Origin: Pseudomonas synxantha BG33R
GTDB taxonomy: Bacteria; Pseudomonadota; Gammaproteobacteria; Pseudomonadales; Pseudomonadaceae
Reading direction: 5' to 3'
NCBI RefSeq assembly: GCF_000263715.2
Contig: NZ_CM001514.1
Location: 2,342,936 to 2,406,935 of the forward strand
Length of the DNA stretch: 64,000 nt
A program made the position numbers and the translations under genes. How positions within the stretch are numbered: the first letter of the stretch is position 1; each line of letters opens with the position of its first letter. The notes below the pieces were generated by a model. The model searched no databases. It had not been told where the DNA came from and saw nothing but the letters and a program-made list of their open reading frames with translations. This document shows positions 1-9,148 of the stretch, in pieces.

Positions 1-571
1 TTTATATAGGCCTGTCACAGGGGGGCGTCAAGACGCTGCAACCCGTTTTTTTAAGGCCTGAATACAATGGAAGTCACTGGAATTAAGAAAAGGAAAAAAA
101 TGAAGAGTGGGCCTGTCGGGGCGCCAGGCGAGGAAGAGAAAAGCCACCTTTGGCGGTCTTACGCAGTCGACAAGCTCCTCGCAAAACTTGATTTAACTGC
201 GCAATGATTCGCCAACCGACTCTTGTCGTGGCCTGGGTCGGAATACGCTGGCACGCATCCGCGCACAAAGGGTGCCCTGTTTTTCCCCGGTGGGCTCCGG
301 GACTGAATACGATCGCCGAAGCGGATGACCGCTATTGCCGGGTAGAGGCAACAGTGGTCATCCGCCACCACAATCATGTCGAGCAAAAAACGGGAATTAA
401 ATTCCGCAGAATAGGAGGCTCCGAACTCGAAGAGTTTGACCGAACTGCGCGGAGCTAATCGGTCTTGGGTCGCCGTTGGCGATGGTACGGAGACACTACA
501 GCAGAGAGGGAGGATTCACGTCAAGTCAGTGGTCCCTCGTAAGACACTCATATTGAGTGCGATGAGAGATG
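1..571. other. Left-edge stretch without a convincing gene
   Basis: Short open frames exist on both strands (for example 204-458 and 83-268), but none has a good ribosome binding site, a recognisable domain or a natural composition. The stretch lies beyond the 3' end of the XRE gene at 572. It may be intergenic DNA of the ICE or the remains of a gene. I see no tRNA and no attachment site in it. Confidence 0.5.
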
Positions 572-934
572 TTACTTACTGCCGAGATGCGCGGCCAATT
601 GTTCGACGGTTGCCAGGACAAAGGCGCGGTCTTTTTCCTTCAGTCCGCTTAGGAGACCCACGATCATCTGACCCTGGTCATTGGGGCGATTACTCGATTT
701 TGTCAGCAGTTCATCCATTCGGCAGTCGAAAATATCCGCTAACTGCATCAGCTTGACCACTGATAGCTCCACTAACCCCCGCTCCAGGCGCGATATGGCT
801 TCACTGCCGATCCCCATGCGCTCAGCCACCTCTTCCTGGGTCAGATTACGCTCGGTTCGGTGTTTCGCGATCATGCGCCCGATTTGGGCTTGGGTTGGAT
901 GTTTATGTGCCAAGTGATGAGTTCTCCAGTTCAA
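572..934 (-). CDS. XRE-family (Cro/C1-type HTH) transcriptional regulator
   Basis: A 120-residue protein with a helix-turn-helix domain at about residues 18-75: a GRMIAKHRTERNLTQEEVA segment followed by GIGSEAISRLERG, the classic Cro/C1 pattern, and then LADIFDCRMDELL. The last 40 residues form a short helical tail. Such proteins repress their own promoter and neighbouring genes. It is transcribed away from the DUF4880-like gene at 1122, so the 187-base gap holds both promoters and a palindrome (982-995) that is the natural operator candidate. The start at 934 is the first ATG; a second ATG 20 codons in would remove an atypical N-terminal extension. Family is certain; its targets in the ICE are inferred. 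Confidence 0.85.
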   Translation of the reverse strand: MNWRTHHLAHKHPTQAQIGRMIAKHRTERNLTQEEVAERMGIGSEAISRLERGLVELSVVKLMQLADIFDCRMDELLTKSSNRPNDQGQMIVGLLSGLKEKDRAFVLATVEQLAAHLGSK

Positions 935-981
935 CCCGAATGGTTGAGCAAAGACCCGTTGACATGAACATCCTTAAGGGT

Positions 982-995
982 TGAGTATCGACTCA
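982..995. promoter_or_regulatory. Candidate operator between divergent genes
   Basis: The inverted repeat TGAGT-ATCG-ACTCA lies between the XRE regulator (starts at 934, leftward) and the gene at 1122 (rightward). Its size and position suit an XRE dimer site. This is an inference; I did not find a second identical copy nearby. Confidence 0.35.
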
Positions 996-1121
996 TGGGG
1001 TTGCCATAGTGACTGAAACAGCTGAGTGTCGCGATATGGTTTCTGTTTTTCCCGGGATCAGAGTCCAGGATGGTTAGCAAGAACAACGGTCTGAAAGGAC
1101 CAAGTCGAGGAATGGTTGAGC

Positions 1122-1379
1122 ATGGAAGATGAAAGCGATGACGTCATGGATCTGATCTGGGATCGAACACTGGAGCTGTTTATCAAGATTCATGATTGCC
1201 CGGATAACCCCGAGCATTTCGAAAGCCTTGTTAATTGGCTCAACGCAGATCCCGCTCACCTAAAAGCGTTCAACGAACTGGGGCAGATATGGATTTCGAC
1301 AGGCATCGCCTTGGCCCGTGAAGTCGGACAACCTTTGATCGATTTGGAGCAGGATCAGGCGCCGCTGATGATGCACTGA
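1122..1379 (+). CDS. Free-standing FecR N-terminal (DUF4880)-like protein
   Basis: An 85-residue protein that resembles only the cytoplasmic N-terminus of FecR/PupR anti-sigma regulators: a helical stretch around LFIKIHDCPDN, then LVNWLNADPAHLKAFNELG and an aromatic residue near IW. In FecR proteins this region binds the ECF sigma factor. No transmembrane helix or periplasmic FecR domain follows, so it would be soluble. ATG at 1122 is preferred because AGGAA lies about 9 bases upstream; the TTG at 1116 is too close to it. It is divergent from the XRE gene. It could be an adaptor or decoy for an ECF sigma factor. The domain assignment rests on motif reading and the function is inferred. Confidence 0.6.
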   Translation: MEDESDDVMDLIWDRTLELFIKIHDCPDNPEHFESLVNWLNADPAHLKAFNELGQIWISTGIALAREVGQPLIDLEQDQAPLMMH

Positions 1380-1426
1380 GGTGCGTAGCACCCCTGAGCC
1401 CAACCGAACTGTCATAGGCGCCGCGT

Positions 1427-3379
1427 TTATTCTCGAATCGGAGTAGTTCCCTTGCAGTTCGGGTACTGCGAGCATGACCAGTACGGCCCAGATTTGCCCT
1501 TTCGCTTGATCATTGAGGCATTGCAAATGGGGCAGGCCGGTCCGGCTTTGACCGCTATCGACAAGGTGAGCGCACCACTATGTTCGACCAATTTCGCGAT
1601 CCATTTCGCCTGCTTTGTGACAAATGTATCCAAGGTCAGGCGTCCCGCTTCGATTTCGTCAAGAGCCTGCTCCCAAATTGCAGTCAGGCCAGGATCCGCG
1701 ACTGCAGAGGGTACCGCCTCGATCAGGGTATGGGCCGCCGCCGTGGCCGTTAAGGCGCGTTTTTTCTTCAGCAAATAACCGCGATCAATTAGCCCTTTGA
1801 TAATGCCGGCTCGTGTGGCTTCGGTTCCGATACCTGTGGTTTCCCGAAGTTTCTGTTTCAGGCGTGGGTCGTTGACAAGCTTGGCGACGTTTTTCATCGC
1901 CTTGATCAGATCGCCCTCGGTGAGAGGTTTGGGAGCTGCAGTGCGCAGGGGCTTGAGTTCGACATAGTCCACTGTGCACTGCGTGCCCTGTTGCAAGATG
2001 GGTAAGGCTTGGGATTTGTAACTGGGCTCATCCTCCTCGGTGTTTTCGGAGGGCAAGCTTTTCCAGCCCTGGACCAAGATCAGTTTGCCCACAGCGGTCA
2101 ATCGTTCTTCGCCACACGCCAGTTCGACCTGGGTCCGATCAAACTCATGATGCGGAAGAAACTGTGCTAGGTAGTGGCTACGGATCAGTTCGTAGACATG
2201 GCGTTCTTGTTCGGACATCCGCACCAGGTTTTCCGGTTCGGTGGTGGGGATGATGCCGTGGTGCGCAGTGACCTTGGCATTGTTCCATGAGCGGGAGCGC
2301 AATGATTGATCGAGGTCCTCGAATGCAGGTCTGAGTGCAGGATCCGTTTTGAGCAAGGCGTCGAGTACCGCGGGAGCCTCGTTGAGCATATTCTCTGGCA
2401 AATAGCGGCAATCGCTGCGCGGGTAGGTGGTGGCTTTGTGGGTTTCATACAGGGCTTGGGCGATGTTCAGGGTTTCCTGGACGCCGAGCCCCAGCTTACG
2501 CGAGCAGACTTCCTGCAACGTGCTTAGGTCGAAGGGCAGGGGCGGCGGTTCTCGGAAATGCTCAGTATGTAACGAGATTACCGTGGCGGACTTCTCGTCG
2601 GTGATTGTTTGTACCGCGTGATGGGCAAGCATTTGTTGTAGGCAGCGCCCCGACTCTTCCCGTCCTGAGCATGGCGGTAACCACGACGCGATTAATCGCT
2701 GGCCCATCGACGATAGGTGTACCTCAACGTTCCAGTAAGGCACCGGGACGAAGCCGGCAATCGCACGATCCCGATCGACCACCAGACGTAAGGTGGGTGT
2801 CTGGACGCGCCCCACTGACAAAACGCCGTCGTAGCCTGCCCGCCGACCAAGAAGGGTAAATAAACGACTGAGGTTCATGCCGATCAGCCAGTCGGCACGG
2901 CTGCGGGCGAGGGCCGAGTGATAGAGCGGGAAGGTCTCCTGACCAGACTTCAGCGAGGTCAGTGCCCTGCGAATCGATGCTTCGTTGAGTGCGGACAGCC
3001 AGAGGCGCTGAACAGAGCCTTGGTACTGGCAGAGCTCCAATAATTCGCGGGCAATCATCTCACCTTCGCGGTCGGCGTCGGTTGCGATGACAACGGTGGT
3101 GGCTTCGCTGAGCAGGCGTTTGATGATTTTGAACTGCGCGGCAGTCTTGGGTTTGACCTTCGCTTGCCACTGCGCCGGAATGATCGGTAGATGATCCAAC
3201 GACCAGTTCTTGTACTGAATGCCGTAGGCTTCAGGCGGGGCCGTCTCCAGCAGGTGGCCGATACACCATGTGACAGTTGTCTCGGGGCCGATCAGGCAGC
3301 CATCGCCACGCCGAGTGGCTCCGAGAACCTTGGCGATGTCACGACCCTGGGAAGGTTTTTCGCAGAGGAAGAGGCGCAT
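1427..3379 (-). CDS. topB: DNA topoisomerase III (type IA), ICE-encoded
   Basis: A 650-residue enzyme that relaxes or decatenates DNA through a 5'-phosphotyrosine. The Toprim domain is at the N-terminus (MRLFLCEKPSQGRDIAKVLG, then TDADREGE with the metal-binding acidic residues). The active-site tyrosine lies in TTYPRSDCRYLP. A single four-cysteine zinc finger (CPIC...CSQYPNC) ends the protein. Length is normal for TopB. In PFGI-1/SPI-7-type ICEs topB is the last gene of the parA-to-topB maintenance block, downstream of ssb, as here. It probably helps resolve the circular or replicating form of the element. It lies 227 bases after ssb, with a hairpin in the gap. Confidence 0.95.
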   Translation of the reverse strand: MRLFLCEKPSQGRDIAKVLGATRRGDGCLIGPETTVTWCIGHLLETAPPEAYGIQYKNWSLDHLPIIPAQWQAKVKPKTAAQFKIIKRLLSEATTVVIATDADREGEMIARELLELCQYQGSVQRLWLSALNEASIRRALTSLKSGQETFPLYHSALARSRADWLIGMNLSRLFTLLGRRAGYDGVLSVGRVQTPTLRLVVDRDRAIAGFVPVPYWNVEVHLSSMGQRLIASWLPPCSGREESGRCLQQMLAHHAVQTITDEKSATVISLHTEHFREPPPLPFDLSTLQEVCSRKLGLGVQETLNIAQALYETHKATTYPRSDCRYLPENMLNEAPAVLDALLKTDPALRPAFEDLDQSLRSRSWNNAKVTAHHGIIPTTEPENLVRMSEQERHVYELIRSHYLAQFLPHHEFDRTQVELACGEERLTAVGKLILVQGWKSLPSENTEEDEPSYKSQALPILQQGTQCTVDYVELKPLRTAAPKPLTEGDLIKAMKNVAKLVNDPRLKQKLRETTGIGTEATRAGIIKGLIDRGYLLKKKRALTATAAAHTLIEAVPSAVADPGLTAIWEQALDEIEAGRLTLDTFVTKQAKWIAKLVEHSGALTLSIAVKAGPACPICNASMIKRKGKSGPYWSCSQYPNCKGTTPIRE

Positions 3380-3433
3380 ATAACTACTCCGGATTGAGTT
3401 CGGAGCAGCGTTGTTCGAAGTAGCAGGAGCAAG

Positions 3434-3466
3434 ATATGAGAAACCTGAATGGTAGGTTCCTCATAT
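3434..3466. promoter_or_regulatory. Hairpin in the ssb-topB gap
   Basis: Arms 3434-3446 and 3454-3466 (ATATGAGAAACCT and AGGTTCCTCATAT) pair over 13 positions with one mismatch around a 7-base loop. It lies about 55 bases upstream of the topB start. No run of T follows on either strand, so an intrinsic terminator is unlikely. It may be an operator or an mRNA-processing or attenuation element. Confidence 0.4.
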
Positions 3467-3606
3467 TAGTCGGTAAGGGCGGCCTTGAATGGGCTGAAGC
3501 TGCTACCTTATTGGAGCGTTCCTAATTGGGTGGTGGCTTCACGGGCAGCGAGCAATGACAGGCCAGGAACTTCGCGCAAAGGAGCAATTTTTATGCCTGA
3601 AGTCGT

Positions 3607-4062
3607 TCAGGCCTTAGGTGATTGCCCTCTGTGTTTCTTGGGGTTCGACGTCGGCGAGCTGGCCTGCTCAGTATTTTGAGCAGCCGTCGGTTCACTGGAG
3701 CGTTCCCGCATGACCACGCTGTGCACCCGGTGAGGCAGGATGCCGACTCGACGGGCCTCTATCTTGAAGGTCACCCGTGCATTGTCTTCGCTGTCTTCCC
3801 ACTCATCGCGCACCGTACGACCTTCGACCAGCACGCGCATGCCTTTCTGGTACAGCTTGCTCCAGTGTTCAGCCTCTCGGTGCCAGATCTCAACCGGTGC
3901 CCAATAGCCACCACGATCTTCGTAGCCTCCCTCGCGGGGAATGGGGTTGTCGAAATACACATTCAGCCGTAGCAAACGCCGTGGTTCGTCATTGCCTGAC
4001 GGGAATTCTTGGAACTCTGGCGCACTGCCGATATTTCCTTCGCCGACGAAAAAAGTACTCAT
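3607..4062 (-). CDS. ssb: Single-stranded DNA-binding protein, ICE-encoded
   Basis: A 151-residue OB-fold protein starting MSTFFVGEGNIGSAPEF, with the typical core strands (RLNVYFDNP, VEIWHREAEHW, GMRVLVEGR, RVTFKIEARRVGIL) and a low-complexity polar tail. It would coat single-stranded DNA during transfer or replication of the ICE. The tail ends in SPKA rather than the acidic DDDIPF-type tip of housekeeping SSB, so it may not recruit host partners in the usual way. The ATG at 4062 overlaps the stop of the DUF3158 gene by 4 bases (ATGA), indicating translational coupling; a longer open frame upstream is not needed. Confidence 0.9.
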   Translation of the reverse strand: MSTFFVGEGNIGSAPEFQEFPSGNDEPRRLLRLNVYFDNPIPREGGYEDRGGYWAPVEIWHREAEHWSKLYQKGMRVLVEGRTVRDEWEDSEDNARVTFKIEARRVGILPHRVHSVVMRERSSEPTAAQNTEQASSPTSNPKKHRGQSPKA

Positions 4063-4577
4063 CGTGATACCTCCACTGCTGGTGTGAACTGGCGCAGCAA
4101 CTGTTCGGCACTGGCCATTTTGATCGCGCAGGTCGTAGCCTGGCGGTAAAGCGAATGCACCACACTCATCTGCAGGTTCAATGCAATGCGCTCGCATTCG
4201 AAACGGTGTAATCCCTCTCGTACGATCTGCGGCAGCGCTATGTTGGAGATCTGACGTTCCCAGACCGCCACACCCATGCGAGCAAAATCACGAGTGCGCC
4301 AACGCAAAAAGGTGCTACCCGCACTGGTGTTCTGCAGAACCAATCGTATCTTCAGTAGCGAGTACGGCGGCTGCCCGTCTTGCTGCACGACAGCCTCCAT
4401 CAGGTGACATAGCTGCGCCTCGATTTCCCTCGCCGTCTGCGCCAGGTGCTCCAACTCCCCCTTACCCTTAAATGGCTTTAAAAGGCCTTTTAGGGAGGCA
4501 GCGTGTTCGAGTTTTCGATAGGCATCCTGTGTCAATGGGCCGGAAAACGTTGGATGAGCTGAGTCCATAGGATTCAT
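4059..4577 (-). CDS. DUF3158 family ICE protein
   Basis: A 172-residue protein of the DUF3158 type found in the maintenance module of PFGI-1-class ICEs, between the PFL_4669 protein and SSB. It is mostly helical and has no signal peptide or membrane segment. The conserved-looking central part is SLLKIRLVLQNTSAGSTFLR. It starts within the stop codon of the upstream gene (4-base overlap) and its own stop overlaps ssb, so the three genes are co-translated. Function is unknown; the context suggests replication or maintenance of the element. Confidence 0.8.
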   Translation of the reverse strand: MNPMDSAHPTFSGPLTQDAYRKLEHAASLKGLLKPFKGKGELEHLAQTAREIEAQLCHLMEAVVQQDGQPPYSLLKIRLVLQNTSAGSTFLRWRTRDFARMGVAVWERQISNIALPQIVREGLHRFECERIALNLQMSVVHSLYRQATTCAIKMASAEQLLRQFTPAVEVSR

Positions 4578-5329
4578 GCTTCGTTCTCCGGGTTGCCCAC
4601 TGTCGCAAATGGCTCTCCCGCATCGTCAGCCGACGCATTAGCGTCATCTACTACCGCAGCGCCGCGGCGAATGATCGGCGGCGCAAACTGAGAACGGCGA
4701 TGACCCTCGAGAATGTCCATCGGGGGCAGCCCATACTTCTCCACGGCTGCTAGAGCGCGAGCATTATTTGCGGCCATATCATCGCGTGTAACGCCGGCAT
4801 GTCGATAACGTTGTGCCTGGCCGAACAGGCTGCGTAGCAGATGGGCCCCATCGTCGATCCAGGCTTCCATGTCCCTTCGGCCGATCAAGGCAGTGTGATG
4901 CGCCAATAGGGTATGGCGTACCAGGATGTCGTAGTCGGTCAGTAGGTAGACCGCCAGAAAACCCAGTTGACTGCCGATGTACAGCGGCAACGTAACGGGA
5001 TGGATGTTGAGGTTGTCGCTCATGTCGATCTGGCGCGGCAGGTCCTGCCTGATCCGATCCAACTGTTGGGTCAGTTCCTGCATCCCTGCTTTGGCCTGCA
5101 TCAGTTTTTCTTCCAATTGCACAATGGCCCAGTCGGCATAGGGGTCGTCGTGGGCCGCGGTTTGTTTGATCAGGTTGGTGACACTGATGTAACCCGCCAT
5201 GCCCATGATCGAGCGAACACCTTCACGAGCGTTTCGACCTTGCCAGATACGAGCGGCGTGGTGAGTGTGCAGGGTCAAGGTGATGCTGCTGCGCAATGAA
5301 CCCAGGTTGAGTTGATAGTGATCGGCCAT
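4574..5329 (-). CDS. PFL_4669-type integrating conjugative element protein
   Basis: A 251-residue protein starting MADHYQLNLGSLRSSITLTL, which matches the TIGR03761 (ICE PFL_4669) family. Recognisable features are HTHHAARIWQGR near the N-terminus, where family members carry the same kind of R-IW-GR segment, and a central PLYIGSQLGFLAVYLLTDYD. The C-terminal 40 residues are acidic and probably disordered. Family members are always seen beside DUF3158, ssb and topB in these elements, but their biochemical role is not established. It is coupled to DUF3158 by a 4-base overlap, with a 220-base gap before it. Confidence 0.85.
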   Translation of the reverse strand: MADHYQLNLGSLRSSITLTLHTHHAARIWQGRNAREGVRSIMGMAGYISVTNLIKQTAAHDDPYADWAIVQLEEKLMQAKAGMQELTQQLDRIRQDLPRQIDMSDNLNIHPVTLPLYIGSQLGFLAVYLLTDYDILVRHTLLAHHTALIGRRDMEAWIDDGAHLLRSLFGQAQRYRHAGVTRDDMAANNARALAAVEKYGLPPMDILEGHRRSQFAPPIIRRGAAVVDDANASADDAGEPFATVGNPENEA

Positions 5330-5549
5330 GGTGTTGTCCTCGCATTGGCTTGGACGGGACGTTGCGACAGTTGAGGATCAAGGACAGCCAGAAAGCTGAA
5401 TGCGGTCTGTTCGGTTTGCTGAGAGATGGCAAATACCTGACGTTTGCGCTTATCGAAATGGAGTCCCGGAATCCCCAAAATGCTCCGTGGTACGGTCCGA
5501 TACTTCCGTCGATTGGAACTCTATGGATTTGATGCCACTGGCATCAAAT

Positions 5550-6740
5550 CTACTGACGTCCACTGTGTTTGGCACGCAGTTGGCGCAGCTCATTCAGGCA
5601 CGCCTGGGCGAGGGCTGATGCAGGTTCGCCCTTTTTTCGAGACGGCCGTGAGGGGGCGGGTGGGGGCGGCTCTGCCATGGGTGACGGTTCGGCCTGACTT
5701 GCCCAAGGACGAAAGTCGCCTTTCAGTGCACGCTGGGCCAAGCCCATCAAATAGGCCGCTGGCTTGCGTATACCGCCGGCCCCACAGCGTGCCCCCGCTT
5801 CGTTAAGCACCGCCTGTTGATCCGCCGTTTTGAGCTTGTTCAGCACCACGGTGACGGCCTGACGTTCGCTTGGGCTCAGGTGCAGCGAAGTGGGCCAGTG
5901 CAGGTTATCCACCGCTGAGGTCGCGCGCGGTACTGTACAGTTACTTTCTTTTAATACAGTACAGGCGGCGTTCGGATTCCGAACGGTGCTGGAAACGTTA
6001 GCGTTCAAGCCTGATTCGGAATCCGAACGAGGGTTTGCACGATTCCGAACGTGGTGATCTTTCCCCCGTTCGGAATCGTGGAATGCATCATCGGATGGCT
6101 GATCCAAGCCTTGCTGCGTCCACTGTTCGCCCCAGCTGTCGAGCCGCGTCGGTAATCGACCCCGATCGATATTTGTGTCCTGTCGGACCTCCTCCACAAT
6201 GTGCTGGGCGACAATACGCACGGACTTCGTCGCATGGCCGAGGGCATGCCCGACCAGTTCTAGATAATCCTGATCGAGCTCCATGGCTTCGGCGGGGGTT
6301 AACGGCTCATCGTGCAGAACATACAAAGAACCTTGTAGCCTCCCGCTAACTTGATCGCGACCGCGGCTCACCAAACTGAGCCAACGAGTGAGCCTGAGCA
6401 TCGTCAACACGCGAGCAATGGTTTCACGCGAGGCTGACGCACCGTAGGGCACGCTCGAGAGGTAAGGCTGCAAATCCTCATAGCGCGGCGTGACCACGCC
6501 CTGGCCTTGCAGCATGAGTCGAAATACCTGCCAGGCATTTCGCTCCAATGGCGTCAGCCGATTATCCAACAGCAGCCGACGTGGCACGACTTCGTGTGAT
6601 TGGCCACTAAACAGAAAGCCAGCCTGTAGAGCCTGGTTGGAGGGCTGTTCAGTGGTAGGGCGTGCTGGCCAGCGCTCATGCAGCTGCTGTGTGCATTGCT
6701 GCAGGACACGTTGCCAGCGACTGGCAGGAACAGCATTCAT
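5550..6740 (-). CDS. STY4528-family pathogenicity-island replication protein
   Basis: About 396 residues. The N-terminal half carries the family's RRLLLDNRLTPLERNAWQVF block and a winged-helix-like part (YLSSVPYGASASRETIARVL). A long polar, low-complexity linker follows, then a C-terminal PAAYLMGLAQRALKGDF motif. This matches the STY4528 family of SPI-7/PFGI-1 elements, thought to act in replication of the element. I place the start at the ATG at 6740 (MNAVPASRW) because it overlaps the DUF2857 stop as ATGA, the junction type used throughout this operon. An in-frame ATG 11 codons upstream is possible. Confidence 0.8.
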   Translation of the reverse strand: MNAVPASRWQRVLQQCTQQLHERWPARPTTEQPSNQALQAGFLFSGQSHEVVPRRLLLDNRLTPLERNAWQVFRLMLQGQGVVTPRYEDLQPYLSSVPYGASASRETIARVLTMLRLTRWLSLVSRGRDQVSGRLQGSLYVLHDEPLTPAEAMELDQDYLELVGHALGHATKSVRIVAQHIVEEVRQDTNIDRGRLPTRLDSWGEQWTQQGLDQPSDDAFHDSERGKDHHVRNRANPRSDSESGLNANVSSTVRNPNAACTVLKESNCTVPRATSAVDNLHWPTSLHLSPSERQAVTVVLNKLKTADQQAVLNEAGARCGAGGIRKPAAYLMGLAQRALKGDFRPWASQAEPSPMAEPPPPAPSRPSRKKGEPASALAQACLNELRQLRAKHSGRQ

Positions 6741-7285
6741 GTTTTGTTGCTGTACTGGTCGATTTGCTGCCAAACGATGGTCAAGCTGATCTGCTGTTCT
6801 TCGGCAAGCATCATCATGGCGTCGAGTTTATCCTCGGTGCCGTCCTCTGTTCGTATTTGGCACCAACGTTGCCACAACGCATGCTCCTGCGCTTCGCTTA
6901 AATGTTGGGGGCGGCCTTTACGAGTTTCTATCTTGAGTAGACGCCGACGCATGGCTGTTTCCGAATGCGCCAAGCCAAAACACTGGTACATAATGGTGCT
7001 GCTGGCGCCGAGTTTGAGCGCTCGGTTGATCAACCGTTCGTTCTGTTCGTCGCGTTCAGATTGCTCAATCAAACGATGCAGCACTGGCGAGTCAATCTTG
7101 ACCTCAAGCCAAGGGACTGTGGCATGGGCCAGGCGCGATAGTGTGGTCGGCGGTAAGGATTGCAGCACGAAGATGTCATCCTCACTCAGTCCAAGTGCCT
7201 TGCAGCGTTGCAGGTTGCCCAGGCGTAGTTCGTGCAGTACCTGGGTTAGCATGGCTTGATTGAGCATATTGAAGGACAAGTTCAT
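6737..7285 (-). CDS. DUF2857 family ICE protein
   Basis: A 182-residue protein with the DUF2857 pattern: LNQAMLTQVLHELRLGNLQR near the N-terminus, a central run of ERLINRALKLGASS, and FGLAHSETAMRRRLL, which reads like a helix-turn-helix. It sits between parB and the STY4528-type gene and overlaps both by 4 bases. It is probably a DNA-binding accessory factor of the partition and replication block. The HTH reading is mine; no function is established for the family. Confidence 0.8.
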   Translation of the reverse strand: MNLSFNMLNQAMLTQVLHELRLGNLQRCKALGLSEDDIFVLQSLPPTTLSRLAHATVPWLEVKIDSPVLHRLIEQSERDEQNERLINRALKLGASSTIMYQCFGLAHSETAMRRRLLKIETRKGRPQHLSEAQEHALWQRWCQIRTEDGTEDKLDAMMMLAEEQQISLTIVWQQIDQYSNKT

Positions 7286-8871
7286 CTCAGCTCCTCCGGT
7301 GAGTTTTTGTCTTCAGAGATGAGTGTTAAGTCGATTAGACGCCGGGCCAGGCGTATCAGGCGAAACAGCTTAATTAACAGACTGTCAGGCAGTCGCTCCA
7401 GCCCCACGTCCGTGACTGGTCGATCTGGCAGATAGAGTTGATAGACTCCTAACAACAGTTGCCCGAACAGTGCGGAAGGTATTTGCTTGCGATCTTCCCA
7501 GTTCACCTCGTCTTGAGCACGTAGCAGGGCGAGGAGCATTAGGTGGACGCCGGTCGAGCGAGGCGCTGAAAGATCGAGTCGCTCAATGTCCAACGCGAAG
7601 CCCAAGCCAAGCTTTTGATCAATGATGCACTCGGCATCTCCGGCATAGGCCGCCATTTCCCGAGCCAGTCCTGCAATGCTTAAACGCAGTTGTTCGGGCG
7701 TATCTAGCGTTGGTGCGATGGGCCAGAGGTCGTTGATTGTGCAGGTTTCGAATGAAGACTCCGCTTCGGTAATGATCTCGCGATCGATTTGCTCACGAAT
7801 CTGTTGAACGCGTGATAGGTGACTGACCGCAGGTAAAGTATTTGTTTCGGGTGCGTTGAGCCGCTCTTCTGAAATTGGCTCTATCTTGCTCTTGGCATCA
7901 GTTGATTCGGGTTTAGTGTCGGAGGAGGGCAGCTCTGCCGCAGTTTCATGCACGCTTGACCGATGGCTGCTTTCTGGGGGCGTGGTGGTGACAGCCCCAG
8001 GCGCGGAGATGACCCGTTGGGTATCGCTCAGCTCCAGGGCCAGCATACGGTAGGACTGTCCGAGCAAGTGGCTCATGCGTTCGAGCAATTCGTCCTGGAT
8101 CTGCTCAAGATCAAAGGATACAGGATCGCTATCGAAGTAGCCCATGGTCTCCAGCCAGAACTCTGCAAACGCGACTTTGGCGGTTGGATAGCGGTTCCAG
8201 GTTCGCTCAGCCTGACTACGTAGACCGATCAGACGTTCTATCTGAGGCTTACCCAAGCCGGCATACAGAGTTTGTGGAATGGCGGGTAATAAGTGTTCGA
8301 GGGTGTCCAGCATCCGGCTGATATGCGACTGCGAAACTGGATAGCCTCCAGCGGCAAGACGTCGAGCCAGCTCCCGTTGTGAGAGCTCTGGGCCATCCGA
8401 CTCAAGCATGGTTTTGAGTTTGGCTACTGCCAGGGCCCTTTCGATGAACGTGAGTTGGCCGTGCAGGTCGCTTTCGGCTAGGTGGCCGAGCAGCGCGGTG
8501 ACTTCATTGGTCCAGGGGCGGAACAGGCAATGAATGCGAAAGAAGTGCTCGTCGCGGGTTTCCTGCCACAGCTCGCCAAGAATTGCCAAGCGCGTATTAC
8601 CGCCGTTGCGGATGATGAAAGAGGTCTCACCCGGGCGGCGGGTAATCGGCGGGGGCTGATCCAGCCCGCGCTCACGGATCGATGTCTTGATATCTTCGTA
8701 AAGCGGATTACGGATGAAGCGCGGGTTGTGTTCGTAGGGCCGCAGCTCCTCCAGTGTGACCAACATAGGCGTGTCAGTAAGTGGATCAGACAGCCGCTCC
8801 AGTTCCGCCCCTTGAGTAAAGTGGTCCTGATGCAGCTTCTCGGTGATCTGCTCCTGACTGAGCTTCTTCAT
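7282..8871 (-). CDS. parB: ParB-family partition protein (PFGI-1 class ICE)
   Basis: A 529-residue protein. Residues about 40-110 form the ParB N-terminal domain (LEELRPYEHNPR, then GLDQPPPITRRPG and IIRNGGNTRL, the arginine- and glycine-rich nucleotide-binding region). A KorB-like helix-turn-helix follows (LSQRELARRLAAGGYPVSQS, then HISRMLDTLEHLLPAIP). The C-terminal half is longer than in chromosomal ParB, as expected of the TIGR03764 ICE class. It works with the ParA encoded two genes upstream to keep the excised circular form in dividing cells. It overlaps DUF2857 by 4 bases. Confidence 0.9.
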   Translation of the reverse strand: MKKLSQEQITEKLHQDHFTQGAELERLSDPLTDTPMLVTLEELRPYEHNPRFIRNPLYEDIKTSIRERGLDQPPPITRRPGETSFIIRNGGNTRLAILGELWQETRDEHFFRIHCLFRPWTNEVTALLGHLAESDLHGQLTFIERALAVAKLKTMLESDGPELSQRELARRLAAGGYPVSQSHISRMLDTLEHLLPAIPQTLYAGLGKPQIERLIGLRSQAERTWNRYPTAKVAFAEFWLETMGYFDSDPVSFDLEQIQDELLERMSHLLGQSYRMLALELSDTQRVISAPGAVTTTPPESSHRSSVHETAAELPSSDTKPESTDAKSKIEPISEERLNAPETNTLPAVSHLSRVQQIREQIDREIITEAESSFETCTINDLWPIAPTLDTPEQLRLSIAGLAREMAAYAGDAECIIDQKLGLGFALDIERLDLSAPRSTGVHLMLLALLRAQDEVNWEDRKQIPSALFGQLLLGVYQLYLPDRPVTDVGLERLPDSLLIKLFRLIRLARRLIDLTLISEDKNSPEELR

Positions 8872-8885
8872 CTGGAAAATCTCAA

Positions 8886-9098
8886 TTAACGCTGCTCGCG
8901 CAGATGGTCGCCGACTTTGAACTTAACGATCACCGCGGTACCTGTGCCCTCAAAATGGTGGGAAAGTTCGGCAAGAAACCAACCTGTGGCCGAGCGTCCA
9001 CCCTGTAGCCGAAACACTACAGTGCAGTATTTCTCGCAAGGTGGATAGTGTGGTCGACTAGATGGATGAACAATGATGGGAAATTGATCCAACATCAA
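8886..9098 (-). CDS. Small hypothetical protein between parA and parB
   Basis: A 70-residue frame starting MMLDQFPIIVHPSSRPHY. It fills most of the gap between parA and parB in the same direction and ends 15 bases before parB starts. It contains a single short cysteine-bearing strand (YCTVVFRLQGG) and an ATAVIVKFKVGD-like beta segment, suggesting a small beta-rich fold. I recognise no family. Position and orientation support a real gene; composition is normal. Confidence 0.45.
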   Translation of the reverse strand: MMLDQFPIIVHPSSRPHYPPCEKYCTVVFRLQGGRSATGWFLAELSHHFEGTGTAVIVKFKVGDHLREQR

Positions 9099-9148
9099 AA
9101 AACTCCTCGCCAGATTCTGCTGGCATCAAGGTCGATTAAACTAAACAG

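Noticed and set aside
204..756. Short plus-strand frames at the left edge
   Set aside because: No start signals or domains; the second overlaps the XRE gene on the other strand.
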